Below are positions 7,567-14,347 of a stretch of DNA of 36,029 bases, one piece after another. Origin of the DNA: an uncultured Rhodospirillaceae bacterium (lineage in GTDB: Bacteria > Pseudomonadota > Alphaproteobacteria > MPNO01); NCBI GenBank assembly GCA_937916005.1, contig CALGIA010000296.1, positions 1 to 36,029 on the forward strand, in the 5' to 3' direction. The translations under genes and the position numbers were made by a program. Below the pieces are notes generated by a model. The model worked only from the letters and a program-made list of their open reading frames with translations, was not told where the DNA came from and ran no database searches. Every line of letters begins with the position of its first letter. Position 1 is the first letter of the stretch.

Positions 7567-9308
7567 GGCGTGGGTTCTCCATTCATTGGGTCGTTATCGG
7601 GGTTGGCCAGATCGGCATCGAACATCGGCATGGCCGGGACGGACCGTACATCTTCCACCTTGGCGCCGGGAAAGGCATCAAGCGCGGCCTGCACCGACGG
7701 ATGGGCGATCGCCTTATCACGATGGGCTCTTTCGGCCACGTCGCGCTGCGCGCCCAGACTGGGTTCCGCCGGAGCATCCTGGTGGATTTCCACCCGCCAG
7801 GACGCCCCGGTCCAGTCGCTGAGCAAACGCCCGAACTGTGCGGCCAGATTGTCGGGCGCGCGCGGCCCCGCCGTCAGCTCGATCAGACCTGGCGCAAAAC
7901 GCACCAGGGCGACTTCCTTCATCAGATGGGCATAGAGCAACATTTCGCCGTGGGTGGCGCAAAGCTGAACAGCCTGCTCGAAAGTCTCCGGCGCGGCCGG
8001 TTCGACCGGCGCGGGCGGTTCGATCGGCGCGGGCGTTGGTTCAGGCGTCGGGGCCGCTTGTTCTATCGGGGCCGGGGCCGTTTGTTCTACCGGCGGCTCG
8101 GACGGTTTCCGGTCCGGTTCGCCACCCGGGCCGGACTCTTCGGATTGCAGCTTCTTCACCATCTCGGCCGGCGTCGGCAGTTCCGCCGCGTAGGCCAGAC
8201 GCACCAGCACCATTTCCGCGGCCTGCTGCGCCGAGGGCGCGACACGGGCCTCGCCGAGGCCCTTGAGCAGCATCTGCCAGGCGCGGGTCAGCGCGGGCAT
8301 GGCCAGACGTTCGGCCATATCACGGCCGCGCCGGCGTTCCACATCCGACACCGCCGCGCTGTCGCCCGATTCGGGCACGATCTTGAGCCGTGTGAGCCAG
8401 TGGGACAGTTCCAGCAGATCCTGCAGCATCACAACCGGGTCGGCCCCCGCGTCATACATGTTATCGGCAATGTCCAGCGCCGCGCCGATATCGCCCTTCA
8501 TCAGCACATCGAACAAATCGAAGATCTGAACCCGGTCAACCAGACCAAGCATGGCGCGCAGCTGGTCTTCATCGACCCCGCCTGCGCCGGAATGGGCAAT
8601 CGCCTGGTCGAGCAGGGACAGACCGTCGCGCACCGAGCCGTCGGCGGCGCGCGCGATCAGCAGCAAGGCTTCCTGGGTGATCCGGGCGTTCTCAAGTCCG
8701 GCGATGCGGGCGAAATGGGCGACCAGCGTATCGGCGTCGACGCGGCGCAGATCGAAGCGCTGACAGCGCGACAGGACCGTGACGGGGACCTTGCGGATTT
8801 CGGTCGTGGCGAAGATGAATTTGACGTGTTCCGGCGGCTCTTCCAGGGTCTTCAGCAGCGCATTGAAGGCATTCTTCGACAGCATATGCACTTCGTCGAT
8901 GATATAGACCTTGTAGCGCGCGGACACCGGCCGGTAGAGCACGCCGTCGATCAGTTCGCGGACATCGTCGACGCCGGTGCGGCTGGCGGCATCCATTTCC
9001 AGCACATCCACGTGGCGGTCGTCGGCGATGGCGCGGCAGTTTTCACATTCGCCGCAGGGGTTGGGGGTCGGGCCGCCATTGTCGTCGGGCCCGGTGCAGT
9101 TCAGCGCGCGGGCAATGATCCGCGCGGTCGAGGTTTTACCCACGCCGCGCACGCCGGTGAGAATAAAGGCATGGGCGAGACGGCCCGAATTGATCGAATT
9201 GGTCAGGGTGCGCACCAGCGCTTCCTGACCGATCAACCCGTCAAAGTTTATCGGCCGGTATTTCCGCGCCAGGACGCGATAGGGAGCTGGGTCGGTCTGG
9301 CCGTTCAT
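7563..9308 (-). CDS. dnaX: DNA polymerase III subunit gamma/tau
   Basis: A 581-residue clamp-loader ATPase subunit that drives loading of the beta sliding clamp during replication. The N-terminal AAA+ domain shows Walker A GVRGVGKTST (52-61, Lys58), a zinc-binding cluster (Cys71, Cys85, Cys88, Cys91), Walker B IIDEVH (136-141), sensor 1 FIFATTE and the arginine-finger SRC motif. Domain III ends near residue 370, followed by a Pro/Glu/Ala-rich linker (about 395-440, repeats of the PIE/APTPEP kind). A C-terminal tau-like domain (FEQAVQLCATHGEMLLYAHL... DAFPGAKVEDVR) matches the alphaproteobacterial tau tail. No A-rich slippery heptamer like the E. coli frameshift site is seen, so a gamma form by frameshifting is not supported. 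The SRP RNA gene lies immediately upstream. Confidence 0.98.
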   Translation of the reverse strand: MNGQTDPAPYRVLARKYRPINFDGLIGQEALVRTLTNSINSGRLAHAFILTGVRGVGKTSTARIIARALNCTGPDDNGGPTPNPCGECENCRAIADDRHVDVLEMDAASRTGVDDVRELIDGVLYRPVSARYKVYIIDEVHMLSKNAFNALLKTLEEPPEHVKFIFATTEIRKVPVTVLSRCQRFDLRRVDADTLVAHFARIAGLENARITQEALLLIARAADGSVRDGLSLLDQAIAHSGAGGVDEDQLRAMLGLVDRVQIFDLFDVLMKGDIGAALDIADNMYDAGADPVVMLQDLLELSHWLTRLKIVPESGDSAAVSDVERRRGRDMAERLAMPALTRAWQMLLKGLGEARVAPSAQQAAEMVLVRLAYAAELPTPAEMVKKLQSEESGPGGEPDRKPSEPPVEQTAPAPIEQAAPTPEPTPAPIEPPAPVEPAAPETFEQAVQLCATHGEMLLYAHLMKEVALVRFAPGLIELTAGPRAPDNLAAQFGRLLSDWTGASWRVEIHQDAPAEPSLGAQRDVAERAHRDKAIAHPSVQAALDAFPGAKVEDVRSVPAMPMFDADLANPDNDPMNGEPTP

Positions 9309-9339
9309 TTCCGCCCGATTCGATCAGATGGTTGGCGAG

Positions 9340-9438
9340 TTGGGAGACTGGAAACGTGACCCGGAAACGGCTCGTTACGGCTGCTTCCTTCCGGACCTGA
9401 CCGGGTTCGCGAACGTTCCGTCCACAACCAGCCTCCCA
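9340..9438 (-). ncRNA. ffs: Signal recognition particle RNA (4.5S type)
   Basis: The minus strand carries the near-invariant domain IV of bacterial SRP RNA at 9379-9402: GGTCAGGTCCGGAAGGAAGC followed by AGCC, which binds Ffh. The ends pair: GGGAGGCTGG (5', plus-strand 9428-9437) with CCAGTCTCCC (3', 9342-9351), including one G-U pair, as expected for the closing stem of a hairpin of about 98 bases. There is no Alu domain, so it is the short form usual in proteobacteria. A consensus -10 box sits just upstream. The location immediately before dnaX is common in alphaproteobacteria. Exact ends are uncertain by a few bases. Confidence 0.95.
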
Positions 9439-9443
9439 GAACC

Positions 9444-9473
9444 ATTATACCAGCTTTCCCACCGCGCACCCAA
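9444..9473 (-). promoter_or_regulatory. Promoter of the SRP RNA gene
   Basis: On the minus strand a perfect TATAAT (-10; plus-strand 9444-9449) lies about six bases before the expected 5' end of the SRP RNA. A TTGGGT sequence (plus-strand 9468-9473) with an 18-base spacer is a plausible -35. This is the best sigma-70-type promoter seen in the window. It may also feed dnaX, because no terminator is visible in the roughly 31 bases between the RNA and the dnaX start. Confidence 0.65.
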
Positions 9474-9562
9474 GATTCTTGGGCCTCATTGCGCCCGAAT
9501 TTGCGTCGCCCATTTGCCCCGCCGATTGCATCCAGGGCCGCGCTGTGTCACCTTATCCAGAT

Positions 9563-10474
9563 ATGAAAACGCCAAATCACTATGCGAGCTTTGGCCTTGA
9601 GCGCATGGCCGAGCGCCGGAATGATACGGAATGGCTCGATGCGATGTTTCGCGCCGAGACGACCGTCATATGGCCGCTCTGGCGAGCCAAGAATTTCGTG
9701 CGGCCCGGCGAGGAGCCCCAGGCCGTCACCCTGACATCGCGGGAGGCGCGGACGCTGGTCGATGCGGGCGCGGAACTGCTTTTTGTCGGCCTCACCCACA
9801 GCGTCGCCCATTTCCTGATCGATTTGTCCCACATGGACGAGCCGTCCCGGTCCCCCATACTGGGCGGTCGCGGCGAATTCGTCGAACTGCGCAGCGTGGG
9901 CTCATTCATGTCGCGCGAGACCGGCGGCATGCTGGCCTATGGCAAGGCGATCACCTATTGGCACTCGCGCCATCTGTTCTGTGGCGTGTGCGGCGCGCCG
10001 ACGGAAATGCGCGAAGCCGGCCATCAGCGCGTCTGTTTGAGCCCGGATTGCGGCATTTCCCACTTTCCGCGCACGGACCCGGCCGTGATCATGCTGGTCA
10101 GTTCGGGCGACCGTGTGGTGCTGGGGCGCAAGGCCGAATGGGTCGAAGGCATGTATTCCACCCTGGCCGGTTTCGTCGAGCCTGGCGAAAGCCTGGAAGA
10201 AGCCGTGGCGCGGGAGGTCGAGGAAGAGGTCGGCATCAAGGTCGCCAATGTGCGCTACCATTCGTCGCAGCCCTGGCCGTTTCCGTCATCCCTGATGCTG
10301 GGCTTTTACGCCGACGCCCTGACCGAGGACATCAACCCCAGCATGGATGAGCTGGAAGACGCCCGCTGGTTCACCCGCGCCGAACTGGCCGGAGGCGGCG
10401 CCGGCATTGACCGGCGGCCGCGATCGGATTCCATCGCCCGGCGTCTGATCGCCGAATGGGTCGACCAGGAGTAG
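9563..10474 (+). CDS. nudC: NAD(H) pyrophosphatase, NudC-like Nudix hydrolase
   Basis: A 303-residue Nudix enzyme that hydrolyses NADH/NAD+ to NMN(H) and AMP and, in E. coli, removes NAD caps from RNA. Domains in order: an N-terminal NudC-like region, a zinc ribbon (Cys140, Cys143, Cys158, Cys163), and the Nudix box GFVEPGESLEEAVAREVEEEVGI (203-225). The NudC-specific motif SQPWPFPSS (235-243) distinguishes it from other Nudix proteins. The frame is open from a TTG at 9479, which would give 28 extra residues, but that codon sits near the divergent SRP promoter and lacks a ribosome site. ATG 9563 is preferred, though its own ribosome site is weak. Cytoplasmic. Confidence 0.93.
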   Translation: MKTPNHYASFGLERMAERRNDTEWLDAMFRAETTVIWPLWRAKNFVRPGEEPQAVTLTSREARTLVDAGAELLFVGLTHSVAHFLIDLSHMDEPSRSPILGGRGEFVELRSVGSFMSRETGGMLAYGKAITYWHSRHLFCGVCGAPTEMREAGHQRVCLSPDCGISHFPRTDPAVIMLVSSGDRVVLGRKAEWVEGMYSTLAGFVEPGESLEEAVAREVEEEVGIKVANVRYHSSQPWPFPSSLMLGFYADALTEDINPSMDELEDARWFTRAELAGGGAGIDRRPRSDSIARRLIAEWVDQE

Positions 10475-10488
10475 GGTTTTTCTTTATG

Positions 10489-10529
10489 AAAAAGGCCGTG
10501 GCCGGGTGGGGGAGCGGGCCGGCTACGGC
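10489..10529 (-). terminator. Intrinsic terminator after pheA
   Basis: On the minus strand, GCCGTAGCCGG (plus-strand 10519-10529) pairs with CCGGCCACGGC (10495-10505) around a 13-base loop, with one mismatched position, and is followed by TTTTT (plus-strand A-run 10489-10493). This is a good rho-independent terminator directly abutting the pheA stop codon. Part of its stem is copy 2 of the dispersed 24-base repeat. Confidence 0.7.
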
Positions 10530-10531
10530 TC
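10508..10531. repeat. 24-base dispersed repeat, copy 2 (3' end of pheA)
   Basis: It matches 6611-6634 at 23 of 24 bases (the difference is T for C near the end). It overlaps the last two bases of the pheA stop codon and supplies one arm of that gene's terminator hairpin. Spread of such sequences by copying of terminators or by a REP-like element is possible. Confidence 0.55.
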
Positions 10532-11384
10532 ACTTGCCGCGAAACGGATGGGCCGGGTAGGTCCCGAACACGCGGACTTGGTGGGTGAAGAACTTCAACT
10601 CCTCCAACGCCAGCCCCACATTGCGGTCCCGTGGATCGCCTTCGAAATCGGCGAAGAACTGCGACGCCTGGAAATCGCCGCCCACCATGTAGCTTTCCAG
10701 CCTGGTCATGTTGACCCCGTTGGTGGCGAACCCGCCCATGGCCTTGTACAGGGCCGCCGGCACATTGCGCACGCGGAACATGATGGATGTTATCAGCGGT
10801 CCCGCATTGCGTTTCGGATTCACCGCCTTGCGCGCGAAGACCAGGAAACGCGTGGTGTTGTGCTCCGCATCCTCGATATTGGCCTTCAGGGATTTCAACC
10901 CATAGACCTGGCCCGCCAGTTCGGACGCGATGGCGGCTTCGGTCGGGTCGCCGCGCCGGGCAATGTCAGCCGCGGCGCCCGCGGTATCGGCATGCACCAC
11001 CGGTTCCAGCTTCAACTTGCGCAGGAGTTTTCCGCACTGGCCGAGCGCGTGGACATGGCTGTGAACCCGGCGCACGGTTTTCAGCGTCGCCCCCTTGGGC
11101 GCCAGCAGATGATGGTTCACCCGCAGGAAATGTTCGGCAATGACGAACAGCCCGGAATCGGGCATCAGCCTGTGAATATCGGCGACCCGGCCGGCAACCG
11201 AATTTTCGACCGGGATCATGGCATAGCGCGTCTTGCCGTCCCGCACGGCTTCGAACGTGTCTTCAAATGCCGAAGTGGGAAGGGTTTCCATATCCGGGAA
11301 AACCTGGCGACAGGCCAGTTCCGAATAGGCTCCGGGTTGCCCCTGGAAGGCGATCAAATTGGATGGTCTGCGGGAAGTTGCCAT
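10530..11384 (-). CDS. pheA: Prephenate dehydratase
   Basis: A 284-residue monofunctional prephenate dehydratase converting prephenate to phenylpyruvate in phenylalanine synthesis. It starts IAFQGQPGAYSELACRQVFP, the typical catalytic-domain opening. It carries IPVENSVAGRVADIHRLM and the catalytic TRF motif (Thr178-Arg179-Phe180, in HNTTRFLVF). The C-terminal ACT domain (from about residue 195: ITSIMFRVRNVPAALYKAMGG) includes NMTRLESYMVGG, the equivalent of the ESRP phenylalanine-binding motif but with Tyr-Met after Glu-Ser. There is no chorismate mutase domain. It follows kdsB by 17 bases and ends at an intrinsic terminator, so kdsB-pheA is probably an operon. Feedback inhibition by phenylalanine is expected from the ACT domain (family knowledge). 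Confidence 0.97.
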   Translation of the reverse strand: MATSRRPSNLIAFQGQPGAYSELACRQVFPDMETLPTSAFEDTFEAVRDGKTRYAMIPVENSVAGRVADIHRLMPDSGLFVIAEHFLRVNHHLLAPKGATLKTVRRVHSHVHALGQCGKLLRKLKLEPVVHADTAGAAADIARRGDPTEAAIASELAGQVYGLKSLKANIEDAEHNTTRFLVFARKAVNPKRNAGPLITSIMFRVRNVPAALYKAMGGFATNGVNMTRLESYMVGGDFQASQFFADFEGDPRDRNVGLALEELKFFTHQVRVFGTYPAHPFRGK

Positions 11385-11401
11385 GATTTCCTACTGGTCT
11401 G

Positions 11402-12151
11402 TCAGGTCTGGTTGGCGATGAGCGCGCGGGCGCGGTCAAGGTCCGCCGGGGTATCCACGCCCAGGGGGACCGTGTCAACCACGGCCACATCGATACGCAT
11501 GCCGTTTTCCAGGGCGCGGAGCTGTTCCAGCCGTTCGCGCTGCTCCAGCACGCCGGGCGGCAGTTGGACGAAACGCGCCAGCGCCGCTCGGCGATAGCCG
11601 TAAATTCCAATGTGATGATACAGCGGTCCAGCGCCGGTCGGCACCGTGGCGCGGCTGAAATAAAGCGCCCGCCCGACAGTCCGGCCCGCCGCCAACCCGA
11701 CCACGGCCTTGACCACGTTCGGGTCATCGCGTTCATCCGGGTCGGTGATTTCCGCCACCAGGGTCGCGATATCCACCCCCGGGTCGTCCAGCGGATCCAG
11801 CACGGCGGCAATCGCCGAGACATCGATGCTGGGCAGATCGCCCTGCAGATTGATCACCACATCATGCCGGCCGTCGGGATCGAATTTCAGCAACGCTTCG
11901 AAGACCCGGTCCGAGCCGCTCGGCAAATCCGGATCGGTCATCACGGCGATACCGCCGGCATCTTCAATGGCCGCCGCGATTCGCTGATCGCCACAGGCCA
12001 CCACCACCGGGCCGATCCCGGCTTCCATGGCGCGGCGCCAGACATGGACGATCATCGGCGCGCCGGAGATATCGGCCATGGGCTTATCGGGCAAGCGCGT
12101 TGCGGCGAGCCGTGCCGGAATGACAACAACAGGGTTGCGGAAACTGGTCAT
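11402..12151 (-). CDS. kdsB: 3-deoxy-manno-octulosonate cytidylyltransferase
   Basis: A 249-residue CMP-KDO synthetase that activates KDO with CTP for lipopolysaccharide inner-core assembly. The nucleotide-binding opening [20 protein letters not shown] is followed by [10 protein letters not shown], the [13 protein letters not shown] block, [12 protein letters not shown] (metal and substrate contacts), the [20 protein letters not shown] block, [15 protein letters not shown] and the terminal [13 protein letters not shown]. All are diagnostic of KdsB. It begins an apparent kdsB-pheA operon and is divergent from a c-type cytochrome gene across 159 bases. Its presence indicates a KDO-containing Gram-negative outer membrane. 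Confidence 0.98.
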   Translation of the reverse strand: MTSFRNPVVVIPARLAATRLPDKPMADISGAPMIVHVWRRAMEAGIGPVVVACGDQRIAAAIEDAGGIAVMTDPDLPSGSDRVFEALLKFDPDGRHDVVINLQGDLPSIDVSAIAAVLDPLDDPGVDIATLVAEITDPDERDDPNVVKAVVGLAAGRTVGRALYFSRATVPTGAGPLYHHIGIYGYRRAALARFVQLPPGVLEQRERLEQLRALENGMRIDVAVVDTVPLGVDTPADLDRARALIANQT

Positions 12152-12310
12152 AATTTGATAACGAACTCGGTAATTATCCGATTGGGGTTCAAATCTGGTC
12201 GCTGTGACACTATAACTCTTGCGCGGCGCGTGGAACGGGCTATCTGTGTCCCGTAAAGCGTGAACATGATCGTCGGTTGCGAGACAGATAGATAGCGGGG
12301 AAGTCGATTA

Positions 12311-12841
12311 ATGTCGTCCATGGAATTCAATAAGGCCGTCGGCGCCGTGTTGCTGGTCGCGCTTGCGGTGATGGTATTCGGGTATATCGGCAATGGCCTG
12401 GTCAAACCCAAATCCCACGAAGCCGCCAAGGTCAAGGTAGCCGCCGCGTCTTCCAGCGGAAAGCACGCCGCCAAGGCAGCGCCGCTTCAGCCGATCAGCC
12501 CCCTGCTGGCGTCGGCGAACGCCGCAAACGGCGCGGTTGTCTACAAGAAATGCGCCGTCTGCCACACATCGGCCAAGGGCGACAAAAACAAGATCGGTCC
12601 GAACCTCTGGAACATCGTCAATGCGCCGCACGCCGGCAAGGCCGGGTTCAAATATTCCGACGGCATGAAGAAGAAACCCGGCAACTGGAATTTTGAAGGC
12701 CTGAATGAATTTCTGCTCAAACCGAAGGACTATGTTCCAGGCACGAAAATGGCTTTCGCCGGACTGAAGAAAGCGAATCAGCGCGCGGATTTGATCCTCT
12801 ATTTAACAAGTCTTTCCGATTCGCCGGCCAAGCTTCCCTAA
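12311..12841 (+). CDS. Membrane-anchored class I cytochrome c (CycM-like)
   Basis: A 176-residue c-type cytochrome. An N-terminal uncleaved signal anchor (residues 8-28, VGAVLLVALAVMVFGYIGNGL) is followed by an Ala/Lys-rich linker to about residue 60. The haem domain then has CAVCH (81-85) and the axial methionine in PGTKMAFAG (Met147). The sequence pattern (NKIGPNLWNIVNAPHAGKAGFKYSDGM) is that of cytochrome c552/CycM, the membrane-tethered carrier that passes electrons from the bc1 complex to terminal oxidases in alphaproteobacteria. GGGGAAG lies eight bases before the ATG. A second possible ATG is at 12320. It could donate electrons to aa3-type or cbb3 oxidases; the cbb3 locus lies 12 kb downstream. 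Confidence 0.95.
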   Translation: MSSMEFNKAVGAVLLVALAVMVFGYIGNGLVKPKSHEAAKVKVAAASSSGKHAAKAAPLQPISPLLASANAANGAVVYKKCAVCHTSAKGDKNKIGPNLWNIVNAPHAGKAGFKYSDGMKKKPGNWNFEGLNEFLLKPKDYVPGTKMAFAGLKKANQRADLILYLTSLSDSPAKLP

Positions 12842-12942
12842 ATTTTTACCCGCAATTTCAATGGGTTGAGAATCATAATTTCGCGCACACCGTTGATATG
12901 AGCGCAAAATCTTAACGAATTGTAAGGGTTTGATTAACCATA

Positions 12943-12952
12943 TTGGCGCCAA
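12943..12952. promoter_or_regulatory. 10-bp palindrome TTGGCGCCAA upstream of PAS_5 gene
   Basis: This perfect palindrome lies 31 bases before the likely start of the PAS_5 protein, within the 142-base spacer after the cytochrome c gene. An AT-rich stretch (TTGATTAACCATA) precedes it. It might be an operator, but a 10-bp GC-centred palindrome is not rare in this base composition. Confidence 0.2.
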
Positions 12953-12983
12953 CACTCGAACAACAAGAGTATTGGTTGCTGGC

Positions 12984-13469
12984 ATGACCGAAATCAGACA
13001 AATCGACATAACCGACTCCGGCGCAACGGATGTGGAGCGGATTGAAAACCGGCTGGTTGGCCGCGCACTGTCCCATTGGGACGACATGCGCGGCGACCGG
13101 AATTTCCCGGCCTATGAAGATTATGGCGCGCAAGAGACGCCCTATGGCGACGAACATGTTTTCGTCATCAGTATTGGCGACAGTGAGCTTTCCGACGAAA
13201 TCGTGGCGGCCGGTCAAAGGGTTGAAGAAGGTTTTGGCCGCAGCCCGGTCGGGCTCAAGGCGATTGAAGCCATCCCGTCCTCGATCGAAAAAGGCCTGTC
13301 GTTTTGCCGCACGGCGGCCCGGATGAAAAAGCCGATTGCGGATGTCGGTCATTTTTCCAACGCCAAGGGAACCGAAATCTGCTATCGGTCCATCCTGTTA
13401 CCGCTGTCGAGCGATCAGATAAATGTTGATCACATCCTCGGCGCGTTTAGTTTCAAGGTGATGGAGTAA
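12984..13469 (+). CDS. PAS domain-containing protein (PAS_5 family)
   Basis: A 161-residue protein of a family common in alphaproteobacteria whose fold is related to PAS sensor domains (PAS_5). The recognisable part is GTEICYRSILLPLSSDQINVDHILGAFSFK near the C-terminus, together with AHWDDMRG-like and FVISIG segments earlier (ALSHWDDMRGDRNFP, HVFVISIGD). No kinase, cyclase or HTH domain is fused and no membrane segment is present. Its ligand and partner are unknown. The frame is open from a TTG at 12930, but ATG 12984 (MTEIRQIDITD) fits the family better. It lies 142 bases after the cytochrome and 72 before the HisN-type phosphatase. Confidence 0.8.
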   Translation: MTEIRQIDITDSGATDVERIENRLVGRALSHWDDMRGDRNFPAYEDYGAQETPYGDEHVFVISIGDSELSDEIVAAGQRVEEGFGRSPVGLKAIEAIPSSIEKGLSFCRTAARMKKPIADVGHFSNAKGTEICYRSILLPLSSDQINVDHILGAFSFKVME

Positions 13470-13541
13470 CCGGTATTTTGCCGGTATATTGGATATGCGG
13501 GTTTCTTCCGTCCGCAACCGATTCACAAAAGACTGAGGCTC

Positions 13542-14324
13542 ATGGCTGGGCCGTGCCCTGCAGAATTCATCGAATTGGCCGAACGGCTCGCCGCGGCGAG
13601 CGGCGCCGTGATTCGGAAATATTTTCGCACGCCTTTCGCCGTTGATCACAAATCCGATGCGACGCCCGTGACCGTCGCCGACCGTGAGGCGGAACGCGCC
13701 ATGCGCGACCTGATAACGGCTGCCTACCCGGACCACGGCATCCTGGGCGAGGAACACGGCGTCCATAGGGCCGATGCCGAGTATGTCTGGGTGCTGGATC
13801 CGATCGACGGCACGCGTTCGTTCATTGCGGGAAAGCCGATCTTCGGGACCCTGATCGCCCTGACCCGGAACGGTTCGCCGATTCTGGGCATCATCGATCA
13901 ACCCATAAACGGGGAAAGATGGATCGGCGCGGCGGGCATGAAAACGCTGTTCAACGGCGCGACCGTCACCACGCGGCCCTGTGCGGCCATGGACCAGGCG
14001 ATCCTCAACACCACGTCTCCCGATTTGTTCGAGAACGATGACCGGACCCGGTTCCAGAAAATCGCAGCGGCTAGCCGTGAAGTCCTCTATGGCGGGGATT
14101 GCTACGCCTACGGCCTGGTCGCCCTGGGATTTATCGATCTGGTGGTCGAGGTCGATCTCAAACCCTATGATTACTGCGCCCTCGCGCCGGTGGTCGAAGG
14201 AGCCGGCGGATCGATTACGGATTGGCGCAACCAGAAGCTGACGCTGGGCTCCGACGGCCGCATCGTGGCGTCCGGCGACCCGGCGCTTCACGCCCAGGCG
14301 ATCTCGGTCCTGGGACAGATATGA
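13542..14324 (+). CDS. hisN: Histidinol-phosphatase, inositol monophosphatase-like (HisN type)
   Basis: A 260-residue magnesium-dependent phosphatase of the inositol monophosphatase superfamily. Metal-binding motifs are visible: ILGEEHG (Glu70/Glu71) and LDPIDGTRSF (Asp86, Asp89), followed by GGDCYAYGLVALG and YDYCALAPVVEGAGG (third metal aspartate). The GEEHG plus GGDCYAYG pattern is that of HisN, the histidinol-phosphate phosphatase used by many alphaproteobacteria and actinobacteria, rather than SuhB. Histidine genes are not adjacent, so activity on other phosphate esters remains possible. Its stop overlaps an in-frame ATG (14321) of the next gene, but that gene's better start is 14348. 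Confidence 0.85.
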   Translation: MAGPCPAEFIELAERLAAASGAVIRKYFRTPFAVDHKSDATPVTVADREAERAMRDLITAAYPDHGILGEEHGVHRADAEYVWVLDPIDGTRSFIAGKPIFGTLIALTRNGSPILGIIDQPINGERWIGAAGMKTLFNGATVTTRPCAAMDQAILNTTSPDLFENDDRTRFQKIAAASREVLYGGDCYAYGLVALGFIDLVVEVDLKPYDYCALAPVVEGAGGSITDWRNQKLTLGSDGRIVASGDPALHAQAISVLGQI

Positions 14325-14347
14325 AGATATCAATGGAGGGACCCGGG

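Noticed and set aside
7563..9308. Programmed frameshift in dnaX producing a gamma form
   Set aside because: I looked for an A-rich slippery heptamer after the AAA+ core. The nearest candidate reads GTGAAGAAGCTG on the coding strand, without the A-AAA-AAG pattern or a clear stimulatory element.
7701..9359. Plus-strand open frame of 552 codons opposite dnaX
   Set aside because: It lies antisense to dnaX, has Arg/Gly-rich low-complexity text where dnaX encodes its Pro/Glu linker, and runs into the SRP RNA gene.
12912..12926. CtrA-like site TTAA-N7-TAAG upstream of the PAS_5 gene
   Set aside because: The second half is TAAG rather than TTAA, so the match to TTAA-N7-TTAA is imperfect, and short AT-rich matches arise easily in intergenic DNA.
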